64,000 nt of DNA from Talinum fruticosum. Taxonomy: Eukaryota > Streptophyta > Magnoliopsida > Caryophyllales > Talinaceae. Shown here one piece after another: positions 1 to 11,524 of this stretch. Location: NCBI GenBank assembly GCA_021018815.1, contig JAITYX010000049.1, positions 682,001 to 746,000 of the forward strand, in the 5' to 3' direction. The notes beneath the pieces were generated by a model that saw only the letters and a list, made by a program, of their open reading frames with translations, ran no database searches and was not told the DNA's origin. Every line of letters begins with the position of its first letter. The first letter of the stretch is position 1. The translations under genes were made by a program, and so were the position numbers.

Positions 1-1402
1 TTGAACCGAGAATCGAATTCGGGGGTGAGGTTACGAAATGTAGGGATTAATCCTTCCGTTCCGCCCATCCTAAGACTGCCATTACTAGTTCGAGTAATGA
101 ATTAAAATAATGCAAAAACACAAGCATACAACATGCTAAGCAAAATTCAAACCAACCAAACATAGTAGAAAGCGATAAAGGCATAAATAAAGGCAAGCGG
201 TAAAGAAAGTGAAAATGCGAAAAGAAAAGGAAAATGAAAAGAAAAAGAAAAGGTGAAGCGAAAAGAAAAGAAAGCGGAAAATTAAAAGATTACATCAGGT
301 GGGGAGAAATTAAAAGTGATACATCATTTGTCCACAATACGGAAACCAATAAAGAAGCATATACAATCAGTGCCCTCGGGTTGTCCCACCTGCCGATCTA
401 GATCTCAAATCCGGATCTCTTAATGCAACGGTGGTAAATCAAGGAATGCTTTTCGTGATTTTGTGGGGGTGAGTAGGTAGAAAGATGAATGATGGAGTTT
501 AGGGATCGGATGTAGAGAGTATGATGGAAGTAGGTTGAAAAGAGACCACGAGATTATAATATAAAGATGAGTATTTAGTAGCTCTTAATCGGGTTTTAGT
601 AGCATAACGAGTAAGGGATCAGCCATTGAGAGAATGAGAGCCAAGGCTCTCTATTTATAAGGAGAGGTTAGGTCAAGGAAGTGACCTAGAGTTAGCTCGG
701 CCAGCCGTCCAAAAGTAGCAGCAAAACCGGGCTAAGATATTGCGAAGATTGAACCGAATAGAACCGAGATAAAAACAGATAAGACCCAGTTCATGGTGCC
801 CGCCACAAAGGGGTTTCTAGGGTTTTGTGCCCTAGTGTGCTTCTAAGGGAGTCTCCGGGGCAAAACGCAGCGTTCCATTTAAAATTTTGGGGTAGCAGGT
901 GTGGGCCATAGCAACTTCCCAAAAATGAAAAGTTTCCATTTTTAGCAAGTTTTTATTTTTGGCGGGTTTCTATTTTTGATGCGGGATGTGTGCTCCTAGT
1001 CTCGGGTGGACTGTCTTGGAGCCAAAATGTAGCACTTTGATGCTTGTGATCATGAAATACAACATCTAACGTCGTCTTGAGGTCTTCGACTCCTTGTTTG
1101 GTTGGATCGAAGTGAAATGTAGTATTCTAATCCCGAAATTTCCTGGTACGCGGACCTTGGACTTTGTCGTCTCTACGAGCTTTTCCCAGTCTTGGATCGT
1201 CCGAACGAAAAGTGGATTTTTGGATAGACCCAAGGGAAAAGGCTTTTTATTTGGTGCTTGGGGGTTCTTTGTGGCTTATCGGCTTCCGTCGCACCAATTG
1301 AACACAATCGGAGATCAAAATTCTAAAACAAGACTCGAGATTCATCATCGGGCCAACAAATAAATAAATAAGAAAAGGCATGACACTTTTTAGGTGTCTA
1401 CA
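1..1402 (-). mobile_element. 3' LTR of a Tat/Ogre-like Gypsy element (cut by window start)
   Basis: The minus-strand terminus TGTAGACACC lies at 1402. The same LTR family recurs on the plus strand at 46332 onward: both share the terminus, a stretch containing GGCCCAATGATGAGATC or its variant, a TATA box, and a tract near 30-60 that matches 47600-47660. The adjoining internal sequence ends in a purine-rich tract just outside 1402, which makes this the 3' LTR. The open frame at 1094-1363 lies within the LTR and is not a gene. Lineage assignment to Tat/Ogre rests on LTR character only, since no coding domain survives here. Confidence 0.75.
652..659 (-). promoter_or_regulatory. TATA box of the Tat-like LTR
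   Basis: TATAAATA on the minus strand, followed by AGAGAGCC. The identical arrangement occurs in the related plus-strand LTR at 47014-47021. This is the expected U3 promoter position. Confidence 0.6.
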
Positions 1403-2635
1403 ATTAGCCCTTACTTTGACCGAGTCTAAAAGACGGAGGTCAAAGTAGACACTAAAGGGTAGTTACCTGGTACTGGTGTTGCTTCGAATCCGATTGAATT
1501 GATACATTTTAAATTTGGTTTGACTTGAATTCGACAAGGGGCCTGGACTTGACTAATGGAGTCCGAAGTCCGGGTTGTTGATTCCTAAACATGGCTACTT
1601 GAAGGCTCGAAGCTCGGATTGGTGTGCCTAAACTTAACCATTTACTCAACCTGGTGCTTGACAAAGGAGCTTGAACTTAGCTTGGGTAGTAAAGTCCGAA
1701 GTCCAGCTAGAGTGCATGAACTTAACGCTTCTTGGATCCGAAGTTCGGCATGGTATCCCGAGCTTGACTCGATCACCGTCCTGAAGCTCGGATGAGGTGC
1801 CTAAACTTGACCGCGTACTTGGTCCGAAGCTTGGCGGAAACTTTTCTGCATTGATAGTTTTGTTAGCTAATAATCAAATGTAAATAATTTCAAGTGTAAC
1901 CTAAAGATGATTTGCAAGATCATGTTTCAAATGTGTTTCTTTGACTTGGCCATAGAGTGGTCCTAAAGTCTTGGTGTGGTGTCCGAACCTTGACCGCTAT
2001 TGGGCCTAAAGCTCCATAAAGGGATGTCTTAACCTTGACCTCTCTTGGGCTGAAGCTCCCCGAGTTGTGTTTGAACCTTGATCACTGCCGAGCTCGAAGC
2101 TCGACCGAGTTGTGTCCGAACCTTGACCGCTACTGGGCCCGAAGATCAACTTCTATCCACTTTCATAGGAATAGGGACAAATGCTTATCTTTATACAAAA
2201 ATTCTTGTCTAGACTTGATCGTTGGATGACTTGAAGTCTAGGGAACGCCTGCTTGAAATAGGATGTTTCCTGAGGTTATGTGCCTCATTTGAAATTTGAG
2301 CTTTTAATTTGTGTGCTAATAGATCCTTTGTAAGGTAAACGATGTGTGTCTTCTCTTGAGTATTCTTAGAGTTGTTGTGGCTGTATGACCCTTTCAATTT
2401 TGAGCCCCCACATTCTTCTTGGGTGCTTGTGTCTAGCTTTTCTTGAATGATGGAGACTAGCTTTGATTAGTTGATGGCATGGATGATCCTCTTTGAAGGT
2501 GACGGTGTTGGTGACCTTCTAAGTGCTAACTTGATGCTTTATGCTTGCTTGATGAAATAATTCCTTGTAGGGTGCTTTGTTATTAATTTTTGCATTTTTA
2601 GGAGTTTGACTCATGCAAAGGAGATGAATGCAAGA
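1403..2635 (-). mobile_element. 3' internal region of the deleted Tat-like Gypsy element
   Basis: Non-coding sequence between a complete LTR terminus at 1402 and a truncated LTR copy at 2636-2929. On the minus strand it ends in the purine-rich AAGTAAGGGCTAAT directly before TGTAGACACC, as expected of a polypurine tract. It is dominated by variations on a phrase like GAAGCTCGG ... CTTGACC. No gag, pol or primer-binding site survives, so most of the interior has been deleted. Confidence 0.6.
1980..2144. repeat. Tandem repeat, 43-45 bp unit, about 3.7 copies
   Basis: Units begin with TGTCCGAACCTTGACC or a close variant at 1980, 2025, 2068 and 2113, giving unit lengths of 45, 43 and 45 bp. More diverged relatives of the same phrase extend upstream to about 1550. 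It lies in the 3' internal region of the Gypsy element. Confidence 0.8.
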
Positions 2636-2929
2636 CTGAAGTGAAATGCAGTATTCCGAGCCTAGAATTTCTCGGTATACGACACTGCACTCTGTCGTCT
2701 CCGAAGGCTTCGCCTCTATCTTGGATCACTAGAAGGAAAAGTGGATTTTTGGATTGACCCAAGGGAAAAGGCTATTTATTTGGTGCTAGGGTTCTTTGTG
2801 GCTTACTGGCTTTCATTGCACCAATCAAACAGCGTCCGAGATCCAAATCCTCAAACAAGACTCGGGATTCATCATCGGGCTAACTAATAAATAAAGTAGA
2901 AAAGGCATGATACTTTTTAGGTGTCTAAA
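2636..2929 (-). mobile_element. Truncated 5' LTR of the Tat-like Gypsy element
   Basis: About 294 bp that parallel 1107-1402 almost base for base in length and order: the GAAGTGAAATG start, a stretch with TTTTTGGAT, the ATTCATCATCGGGC phrase and the final GGTGTCTA. Only the first 300 bp of the LTR remain. Its outer end abuts Copia-derived sequence from about 2930. Confidence 0.7.
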
Positions 2930-3110
2930 GTTATCCTTTTTAAAGAAAAGATGGAAGGTGTATAATTTGGAAACAAGAGAAGTACTATAAGTAGAGATGT
3001 GATTTTTCATGAACAAATTTTTCCATATTGTGATAAAAATAAAGATGAAAAAGTGTTGATGCTTGGAAGCAATTGTGGACAACATCTTGGCCGCATGATG
3101 ATGATGATAT
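2930..3110 (+). pseudogene. Copia pol fragment (integrase-to-RT linker)
   Basis: Plus-strand reading gives KRWKVYNLETREVL and, after a frameshift, SRDVIFHEQIFPY. These are hallmark phrases at the C-terminal end of Ty1/Copia integrase, before the reverse transcriptase. It has the same orientation as, and lies just upstream of, the RT remnant at 3455-3919, so it is probably part of the same decayed element. It is broken by a frameshift and stops. Confidence 0.7.
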
Positions 3111-3454
3111 TATAGTTTCTAGGCAAGCAAAACCTAGTGGGCCTAGTCATATGGGTGATAGAACCATGGGATAGCAGCAACGACGAGCATGAAGCAACTT
3201 CGGACCAGCCGATTGGGCCACGCACGTGAGCCCAAACCGATAAGGCGCTGAAATCTCCTAACCTGGATGACGGGCCGCATGCACTAACCTAATCCGCGAG
3301 TGCTGGAAGCCCCTATTGACAAAGGGGAGGATGATGTAGGATGGGCTATTGGATCGTGGGCAACGTGAAAAAAAAACTCTCGCCCACCTGGAAGACTTTA
3401 TATACTACACGACAAGGCGTAAAGACCCCTCTCTCTCTCTTATGATCCACTTCA
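3111..3454 (+). mobile_element. Probable retroelement tail with polypurine tract and LTR start, inserted in the Copia relic
   Basis: This stretch separates two Copia fragments that should be near neighbours. A purine tract AAAGGGGAGG (3321-3330) precedes TGTAGGATGGGC at 3335, resembling a polypurine tract followed by an LTR start, and a TATA-like TTTATATACTA lies near 3400. It also has a GATGATGATGAT run near 3098-3110. The family is not resolved and the boundaries are approximate. Confidence 0.35.
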
Positions 3455-3919
3455 AAAGTCGCTTTAGGTATTCCATATCCCATGGCTAATTATGTTACTT
3501 GTGAAAATTTTTCTAAAACGCATAGAAATTATTTAGCAGCTATTATCAAGATTGTGCAACTCAAGTATTTTCATAAGGCGGTAAAAGACCCAGTGTAGAC
3601 TTGCCACCGGAAAAGAAACCTATAAACCGCAAATGGATGTACAAAGTCAAGTACAACTTAGACAGTTCCATCGAGTTCTTTAAAGCTCGGTTAGTGACAC
3701 GGGAAGACCAACAAATTGAAGGTTTTGACTAAAATGAGACTTTTGCCCCAGATTGCAAAAATGGCTACCGTGAGCTGCAAAAGCTAGGAATTACATCAAA
3801 TAGTTTGCAAAGCTATCATCAAAGCTGCTAGAGTATGGTTTCATCGGATCTTGTGCCGATTATTCTTTATTCACATATAACAAGGGAGATATCTTTATGG
3901 CTTTGTTAATATATATGGA
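3455..3919 (+). pseudogene. Copia reverse transcriptase remnant, 5' part, ending inside the YxDD motif
   Basis: Reading the plus strand gives the Copia pre-RT phrase around MANYVTCENFS, then KKPINRKWMYKVKYNLD and FKARLVTRE, then NETFAP after an in-frame stop. Part of the conserved region between the two phrases is missing. The frame ends in ALLIYMD at about 3903-3919, where a solo LTR interrupts the aspartate pair of the catalytic YxDD box. The remainder resumes at 5495. Several stops and an internal deletion show it was dead, or decayed further, around that insertion. Confidence 0.85.
3915..3919 (+). repeat. Target-site duplication ATGGA, left copy
   Basis: ATGGA precedes the LTR start TGAAG at 3920 and recurs at 5495-5499 directly after the LTR end CTTCA. 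A 5-bp duplication is normal for Copia integrase. Confidence 0.9.
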
Positions 3920-5494
3920 TGAAGACTCGGACACTCGCTCAATATCTTTACGAGTCATGCAAAAGGAATCGAGTATACCGATGTTATTCATGTAGAGTTT
4001 TGATTCCAAGGCATTCTCTCGTGTCTTAGAAACTTACTTGAGTAAAATAGTATTTTCTCTAAGTGATTCGGCCCTCACTTATCTCTTTTATCGCTTTTCG
4101 GTTAGCGACTCGAAAAGCTGGTTCTTTATTCCGAGTCCACTCTCACTCGGATTAATCGCATTTCGAATATACCAGTATTCCGCCGTTTCTCACTCAAAAT
4201 CCGACTTATGGTTTTCTATTCTATTGTTTGCATAGTCGGTATTCGTAGTTCTTCTCATGCTTAGTCTATATCAAGTTTTTCCCACTCGATATTCGTTATA
4301 GAACTTGATTCTTTGCTTAAGACTAAGTCATATGGAATTCCGAGTATCATGGATATTAGACTCGGAAAATTCCATTTCTTTTCCGACTCGGATAATCAAT
4401 TGCGTAATTATCATAATTATTTTATTATCTCGTGTCTAACCTTGGACCAAAGTATTTTATACTTTGAGAACCAAAGGTGTTTTACTTTTGTAGGTTATTC
4501 AATCGAGGATATCTTTTCAAACTACCAAAGTAGCCGAGCTTGAACGTCAAATCACCAGCGAGATATGGCTTTTCACCTTCCTCGCTTCGAGTCCCAGAAG
4601 ATTGTGTCGAAGCTGTCCGCTTCCATATCCGGAAAACTGGAACGCTAAGCCTAACGGTGGTTTCCACCTCATTTTTCAAGACACAACCGATGGTTTTGGG
4701 ACTTCCAAGAGAGTTAAACCGTTGTCCAACGTCTATATTTCAACGGATACTTTCGAGTGACTCGAAAGCTTCTATCAACGGTCACGAGAGGACTCTCGGT
4801 CAGCGAGATGAAGATAACGGCTACTCTGCCTGGTCATCTATAAATAGAAGCCACTTCACAAGACTTGAAGATTGCCGATTCTATTGTTAATACACATACT
4901 TGAGAAAAGTCATTGTATTTACTTCCAATCTTCTACTTACAACTCCCATTCTGTAATTCCGTACTCTCGAGTTGTAAGGTCTTGTACTCGGTTACAAACT
5001 CTTCTTACATTCTTTGTAAGGTCCCTTGACTAAGCTGTAAGGGTTAACTTGGCTTAGTTGTCCCTAGCTGTAAGGGTTACCTCGGCTAGGAAGTACTAGA
5101 TCAGATAAGGTAACTTCGAGTCTAGGAAAACTTGTATAGAGTTGTCCAAGGGAGCAACTCGGGTTCGGTTAGTTCACGGTATTTTGTGGACTCAAAATAG
5201 TGGATTTGACTTCGTGTGCTGGATTGAAACGGGCCGTGGTTTTCTCGCCCAGGAGGGTTTCCACGTAAAATCTTTGTGTTCTCTTTCCGAGTTCATTCAA
5301 GACTCGGACGACCTTACTCGTGCTTGTTTATTCCGATTCATTGCTTTCGAGTCCAATCTTTTCGACCTCGTGTTTAGACTCGAAAGCTGTCTTTGCCTCT
5401 TTTACGTCGAAAAGAGTGTGTTTTTGCGAAGAATTTTCTATCACCCTATTCACCCCCTCTAGGGTGACTCGGACACTCCCAGAGCAAACCTTCA
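3920..5494 (+). mobile_element. Solo LTR of a SIRE/Maximus-like Copia element
   Basis: 1,575 bp from TGAAGACTCGGACA to GAGCAAACCTTCA, with short inverted termini TGAAG/CTTCA and a perfect 5-bp target duplication ATGGA. No internal sequence, primer site or second LTR adjoins it, so it is a solo LTR left by LTR-LTR recombination. It is the same family as the LTRs of the complete element at 11763-22571 and the solo LTR at 9393-10954. Short open frames within it (for example 5142-5462) are LTR sequence, not genes. Confidence 0.9.
4838..4847 (+). promoter_or_regulatory. LTR TATA box CTATAAATAG
   Basis: This matches the same motif at equivalent positions in the three other SIRE-type LTRs (10054-10063, 12416-12425 and 21691-21700, all minus strand). 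It is the likely U3 promoter core. Confidence 0.65.
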
Positions 5495-6423
5495 ATGGAT
5501 GACTTGGTCCTTACAGGAAACAATTCGAAGCTTACGCCGAATTCAAAGCATATCTAATAATTGTTTTCACATTAAAGATTTAGGACTATTAAAGTATTTC
5601 ATGGGTATTAAAGTTCCTATAACTGCACATCGGCTATTTTTATGTCAAAGAAAATATGCTTTAGAAATTATTGAGAAGTATGGTCTTCTAGGCTCCAAAC
5701 TAGTGGATTTTCCAATGGAGACCAACCACAAGCTTGCGCTCACGACAACTCCCTCATTTGACAATGCAACAAGGTACCGGCTATTGGTAGGACAACTTAC
5801 ATACATTACTATTACACAACCGGAGTCATGTTATGCAGTCCATGTCCTATCTCATTTCATGCATTATTTGAAGGAGGCGCATATGGAGGTTGTGCAACGT
5901 GTTTTAAGATTTTTGAAAGGACAACTAGGTCAAGGTTTGTTGATAAGAAGTGATTCAAATTTATAGGTTTATGCATATTGTGATTCGGATTAGGGAGCAT
6001 GTCATTTTGATACAAATAGAGGGTCTCCTATCTCATAGAAAACTAAGCAAAATATCGTATTTAGATCTTCGGTAGAAGAAGAATATAGAGCTATGGCCTC
6101 AGTGACAAGTGAAATGATTTGGATTAAGTCCTTCCTTGCTTCTCTAAGAGTGTTTTTGGACAAACCAATGAAGTTATTTTGTGACAATCACGCAGCACTA
6201 CACATTCCTAGAAATCATGTGTTTCATGAGAGAACTAAGCACATAGAAATTGATTGTCACTTTATCAAAGAACGTATTCTTTCAAAAGAGTTAGAAACAG
6301 ACTTATGTTCCTTCTAAGTATCAAATTGTAGACATTTTTACAAAGGCTTTAGGGAAGCAACAGCTCCAGTCCTCGCAATGCAAGTTACGCATCGTAAACT
6401 TACATGCTCCAACTTGAGGGGAG
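5495..6423 (+). pseudogene. Copia RT/RNase H remnant, 3' part
   Basis: The frame resumes with ATGGATGAC, completing the YxDD region, then LVLTGNN, FHIKDLGLLKYFMGIKV and QRKYALEIIEKYGLL (RT thumb). RNase H follows as VFRSSVEEEYRAMASVTSEM, then FCDNHAALHI and HERTKHIEIDCHFIKE. Internal stops occur near 5964 and 5990 and the C-terminus is frameshifted. A purine tract, AACTTGAGGGGAG, directly precedes the LTR at 6424 and is the polypurine tract. Together with 3455-3919 this is one split, dead Copia pol. Confidence 0.9.
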
Positions 6424-6640
6424 TGTTAAGTATAAATAGGACTCTCTTTTAGGAATCTATCTATTTCATTATCTACGACCTTATCTATGTAATCATTTTA
6501 GGACTTTATCTATTTGGTTATTTTATGTTATCTAGTTGGTATAGGCTATTGGTAAGAGATAGGTCGCTATTATTATAAATATGTCATGTACTTATGAATT
6601 AGAAATATATAGAAAAGTCTTTTACTTCCTCTCTCTCTAC
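6424..6640 (+). mobile_element. 3' LTR of the split Copia element (3' boundary uncertain)
   Basis: It starts TGTTAAGTATAAATAGG immediately after the polypurine tract. It contains the repeated phrase ATCTATTT and ends somewhere around the CTCTCTCTACTACACA at 6630-6645. No matching 5' LTR is in the window, since the element's 5' half is lost. Confidence 0.6.
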
Positions 6641-6738
6641 TACACATTGTATTTTATCGAAAGCAGTTAATTCTCTTTTTCTTGATTTTGAAGAAGCAAG
6701 TGATGTTCTAGAAATGCTGCTACTTGTTACAACTTGTA

Positions 6739-6740
<2 letters not shown>

Positions 6741-6791
<51 letters not shown>
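6741..6791. repeat. (AT)n microsatellite
   Basis: About 25 uninterrupted AT dinucleotides, directly followed by CAGGGAAGGG. Confidence 0.98.
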
Positions 6792-6794
<3 letters not shown>

Positions 6795-8431
6795 GGAAGG
6801 GTTCAAGTAAGCACTCCCTTATAGGTAAGCACCTTAGATTGAACCATTAGATCTTCATCTAAGGGTCGACATTAATCTGCTATTATTAACAATTAAAAAA
6901 ATAAAAAACATTAAAAAAATTCGAGGCGGTTTACCCCTTCCACCCATTGACATTTCTTACCTCCCCTCTCTCTCTCTCTCTACCTCTCGGTTCCCTCCCT
7001 CTCTCTCGCCGACAACCAGTCCTCCCTCATCGACACCCACCTCCATTCGCCCGAAGCAACTTGCCTCCACTCGCCGGCCACCTTGTCAACTCCGACAAAT
7101 ATTTCGGACACCCTCTTCTCTCTCTAGACATGCTTGCGATTCTCATGCCTCCCATCTTTCTCGTTCCTCGGCTTCGATGCCGGAACCCTTCCCCTTACCC
7201 GTCACCGACAGCCCCGTGTCACTCTCTTTCGCCAACAATTGTTCTAGCGATTCTACATTTGAATGGAAGCCGAAATTAGGTTTTTTTTTCCTAATTGCAC
7301 AATTTCGCCGAGGTAATTTTTTTCCTCTCATCTTGAATCACAATTATTCAGCTTAATCACCTTAAAAACAATAGCCATATAAGTTTATTGATTAGGGTTC
7401 AATTGATCTCGGACCAAGGTTGGGTGTAGAGCTCTTTTATGAGTGATTCAATCAATTTATTGATTGGAGCAACAAACCTCTTGCCATACATGTATTTCTA
7501 ACTGGTTGCATTTCATCGTTAGATTGCCACTTTAGTTATTCTTATGCATGTTTATAATGATGTGCATGTTTGTAAGAAGTCTCTTTTGTTCACGAATCAC
7601 CCCGATTTGTGCCTTGCAGATGGTTGTATTTCTTGCCTATGAACTCGGTTGTAGTGGATTGTAGTGGATTGCCATTACTTTAGTAATTCTTATAATGTTT
7701 CACCTTGTCTTGGCTCATGCCCTTATGTGGATTATACATTTCAATTGAGTTGATAGGTTCGTCGATCCATTGGTTATATTCACTGAGTTCATAGGCTGGT
7801 GGAATTGACTTACAAATCGACAAGCTCTAAACCCATTTGAATTGACTACAAGACAGGCTAAGCCAAATTGAACCATGTCATTAGTGATATTTCCCTAAAT
7901 AGTATTGATTGTATTTTCCGGCCGACAATATTGAATGCTGCAGAGAAACTTGAACATGCCCAAATGTAGGAATCATTCAAATAGCCCATTTTCAAAGTTC
8001 ATCTACTTTTGTTTTTTTAATGATAAGTAACTATGTTGCCATCCATGTAATACTATAGGTGTGTGGGTTAAAATGGTCTCATGATGACAGGGAACTTGCA
8101 TATGGGGGCAATGACAATCAGGTACTTCTTCTAATTCAATTAGTTATCGAGCTAAAGCTCAATAACTTCTTCTTGTTTAAATGGAATACCTTGTGAAAGC
8201 CATTACTAACTGTGAAATTCATGTACAAAAACCAGCTCTTGGTGTGGAACCAACATTCTCAATAGCCCATTCTCAAGGTGCTCTTTCTGCTGTCAATTAT
8301 TATTCTTTTTACACTCAATGTTCTCAGCAGCCAATTTCGTGTTTTACTCGCATTATCTATTGTGGGGTTTGTATGTTGTATCTGATGTCTTCTACCCAAT
8401 TTTTGATTTCAAGCATTGCTGATTTTGTTTT
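6792..8431. other. Non-genic stretch, possible transposon 5' end
   Basis: No gene recognised. It opens with a subterminal-like phrase GTAAGCACTCCC ... TTATAGGTAAGCACC. A related phrase occurs on the opposite strand at 22640-22680. 6945-7280 is rich in CT runs and proline/serine codons on both strands, without a recognisable domain. 7330-8430 is ordinary AT-rich sequence. Confidence 0.4.
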
Positions 8432-8499
8432 AGCCTAGCTCAAAGGTAGAGCGACGTGTGACAATGTACGGAAATGTGGATTCGAATCCCACATAGGCT
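8432..8499 (+). ncRNA. tRNA-like sequence (pseudo-tRNA or SINE head)
   Basis: AGCCTA pairs with TAGGCT as a shortened acceptor stem. The A-box-like TAGCTCAAAGGTAGAGC holds the D-arm GCTC/GAGC, and the B-box-like region is GGATTCGAATCCC. The T-stem is imperfect and no clean anticodon loop can be folded, so a functional tRNA is unlikely. It is closely similar to the minus-strand copy at 8800-8870. Confidence 0.5.
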
Positions 8500-8799
8500 T
8501 GTTAATTATTATGATCCAATCATCGGCTTGTAGTAGTATACAAGATTCATCCACAATAGCCCAAAACCAAAAACAGTATTCATCCACAATGAGATTCTTC
8601 TTTAATTGGTTCTTTATTTTATAACATTCTTCTTCGATTTCTCTCTTTTCCTTTAAAACCTTAAGAATTCTATTTTCCCTATCGGCCACATGATACACTT
8701 GATCATAAACCTATTTCACAAGAATCAAATAACTATCAAGACATGTTAGACACCCAATTGAACACTTGAACTTTAGCTAAGGTGATCTATTTATAAATA

Positions 8800-8870
8800 G
8801 CCTATGTGGGAATCGAACCCACATCTTTCGTGTCATTGCACGACGCTCTTTCATTTGAGCTAATAGGCTC
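8800..8870 (-). ncRNA. tRNA-like sequence, better preserved copy
   Basis: On the minus strand there is a 7-bp acceptor AGCCTAT/ATAGGCT, a D-arm GCTC/GAGC, and a canonical T-arm GTGGG-TTCGATT-CCCAC. The anticodon arm TCGTG/CACGA closes a 6-nt loop rather than 7, so the anticodon is not defined. With the copy at 8432 it forms an inverted pair about 300 bp apart. The A and B boxes would suit RNA polymerase III. A tRNA pseudogene or a SINE-like unit fits best. Confidence 0.5.
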
Positions 8871-9392
8871 AAAACAATGATCAATCAATCATCCTTTGAT
8901 TTTCAAAACATAGAACAAGTTTTCATAATCAACTCCTTTAAGAACAAACTCATTTAAGAACATAGAACATAGTACTAATTATACATGTATAATTGACGTT
9001 CAAAAATTTCCTCTTCAAAAGAGGGGAGATGGGCGAGAATGTGAACCTCATTTAAGAACAAACTCCGAGTCATGAGCTAAGTACTTAAAAAATAAGTTGT
9101 GGCTTGTGGTGCAAGGAGTTGATTCGAAAACTTGTACTTGTGTATTTTGAACAAAGACTAAGTATTCTATGCATTTTGAACACAGGCAAAACTTGTGCAT
9201 CCAAAATGAATTTTGAACGTACTAATTACTCTATGTATTTCAAGAAGCATTTTGAACAAATAGAAGACCCAAAAAATTCACCAGCAATCAAATTGCCAAT
9301 GAGAGCTTGGAGATTTCAAGTCCTCACAACTACAAGAATTATAGATCATATGCATCCAAAATATACCAAATGAGCTCAATTTCGTAAAGCTC
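8871..9392. other. No gene seen
   Basis: AT-rich sequence with loose repetition of phrases such as GCATTTTGAAC. No domain, no RNA gene and no clear transposon ends until the target duplication AGCTC at 9388-9392. Confidence 0.5.
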
Positions 9393-10954
9393 GAAGGTTT
9401 GCTCGGGGAGAGTCTCGTGTCACGTTAGAGGGGGGTGAATAGGGTGATGAAAGTTTTTCGTGAAAACGTTAGCTCTTTTGCCAAAGAAAAGACAGAGACA
9501 AGTTCCGAGTCAATCGACAGGGTCGGAAAAGTATGGACTCGGAAATGCTATAACGAATAAGTAAGCAAGTTAAGTAGGAGCAATAAAACTGTCTCGAGTC
9601 TAGAATGAACTCGGAAAGATAACACTTAGAGATTACGTGGAAACCCTCCCGGGGCAGAAAACCACGGACCGTGCTAATCCAAGCACGAAATCAAATCCAC
9701 TATTTTGAGTCCACAAAATACCGTGAACCGACTAAACCCGAATTGCTCCCTTAGACAACTCTTCACAAGTTTTCCTAGACTCGAAATTCCCTTATCTCGA
9801 TCTAGTACTTCCTAGCTGAGATAACCCTTACAGCTAGGGACAACTAAGCTGAGTTAACCCTTACAGCTCAGTCAAGGGACCTTACAGAGAAAGTAAGAAA
9901 GTGTTTGTAACTAAGTACAAGACCTTACAACTCGTAAAGTAAAGATTTACAGAGTGGGAGTTGTAAGTAGATGATTGAGAATAAATACAATGACTTAACT
10001 CAAGTACATGTTAACAATAATTTCGGCAATCTTCAAGTCTTATGAGGTGGCTTCTATTTATAGATGACCAAGCAGAGTTGCCGTTATCTTCATCTCGTCG
10101 ACCGAGAGTCCTTTGTGACCGTTGACGAAGCTTTCGAGTCACTTGTAATGTGAACGCTTGGACAACGGTTTAAACTCTCTTGGAAGTCCCAAAACCACTC
10201 GGCGGTGTCTTGAAAGATAAGGTGGAAACCATCGTTAAGCTTATCGTTCCAGCTTTTCCGGATTTGGAAACAGATGGCCACGACACAATCTTCTCGGGAC
10301 TGGAGCAGAGAAGGTGAAAAGCCATGTCTGCTGGTGAATTGACATTTTGAAGCCGGTTACTTTTGTATTTCGAAAAACCTATCCTCGTTTGAATAACCTA
10401 CAAAAGTCAATCAATTTTGTTTCTCAAAGTATAAAATACTTTGGTCCAAGATTAGACACAGATAATAAATAATTACGATAATTAAGCAATCGATCATCCG
10501 AGTCGAAACGAAATGGAATTTTCCGAGTCTAATATCCATGTAACTCAAAATTCCATCGAGCTAGTCTCGAGCAAAGAATCAAGTTAAGTAAAGAACATCA
10601 AAGTGATATACCTTGATATAGACTAAGCATGAAACAGATCGGGAGTACTCGACTTTAACAAGATAAACCTTATAGAAATGAGTCGGATCCGAGCGGAATA
10701 CCAGTCTATTCAACATGCGATAAATCTGAGTGATGAGGGACTCATAACAAAGTATCGGGTTTCGAGTCACTCAAGGATAAGCACGAAATACATGAAGTGA
10801 AAGCTATATCACCGAGAGAAGATACCATATTACTTAGAAAAGTTTCTAATATACGAGAGAATGCCTTGAAATCAAAACTCTATAAGTACGAGATTGTTAT
10901 ACCTGATTCCTTTTATACAACTCGGAAAAGTATTGAGCCGTGTCCGAGTCTTCA
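9393..10954 (-). mobile_element. Solo LTR of the SIRE/Maximus-like family
   Basis: 1,562 bp, flanked by AGCTC at 9388-9392 and 10955-10959. The minus-strand 5' end is TGAAGACTCGGACA. The 3' end is ...GAGCAAACCTTC with the final A lost. It shares the TATA box (10054-10063) and the sequence order of the other SIRE-type LTRs but is visibly more diverged from them than the two LTRs of the complete element are from each other. Confidence 0.88.
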
Positions 10955-11490
10955 AGCTCTAAAAACAAAATAATAGAAGGTAATTGACAGACTACAAGTT
11001 ATTCAGACTCAACTGCTCCAAGTTCTCAAAAATTAAAGTTTGTCAAAGCTCTATAAACAAGACAATAGATGGAAGCTTTCATCCAAAACCACAATCAATT
11101 GAGTCAAATCAGTAATTGAGCAAGTTATTCGCAAAGAAATCCGAAATTTCCAATTTTTTGAACCCGAGTAGCAATTCGCAATTGAGCAAGCGATTCACCA
11201 ACAATAAAAGACAACTTCGCATATTCAAGTCTTTAGCTTAATTGAGAAAGAAATTTATAAAGAAAAGAAATTACCTAATTAGAATACCAATTCGCAATTC
11301 GCAATTTTTTGAAAACCCTAATTTCTCCTGGAAAAAGATGAAAAGGGAAGTCTGGACCGTGCGGACGGGGAGGCAAGGTGGTTACCGGAGACACGTTAGC
11401 GGCTTCCAGGTGACAAGGGAAAGCTTCCGGCAAGGTTGCTGCGGATGGATGACCGAGAGCAAGAGAGATGAAGGAAGGGAGAGTTTTATG

Positions 11491-11524
<34 letters not shown>

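Noticed and set aside
5142..5462. 106-codon frame in the solo LTR, and similar frames at 11885-12118
   Set aside because: The same LTR sequence recurs in four LTRs with frames broken differently. It is non-coding.
8432..8870. Functional tRNA genes
   Set aside because: Neither copy has a proper seven-base anticodon loop, and the plus copy has an imperfect T-stem.
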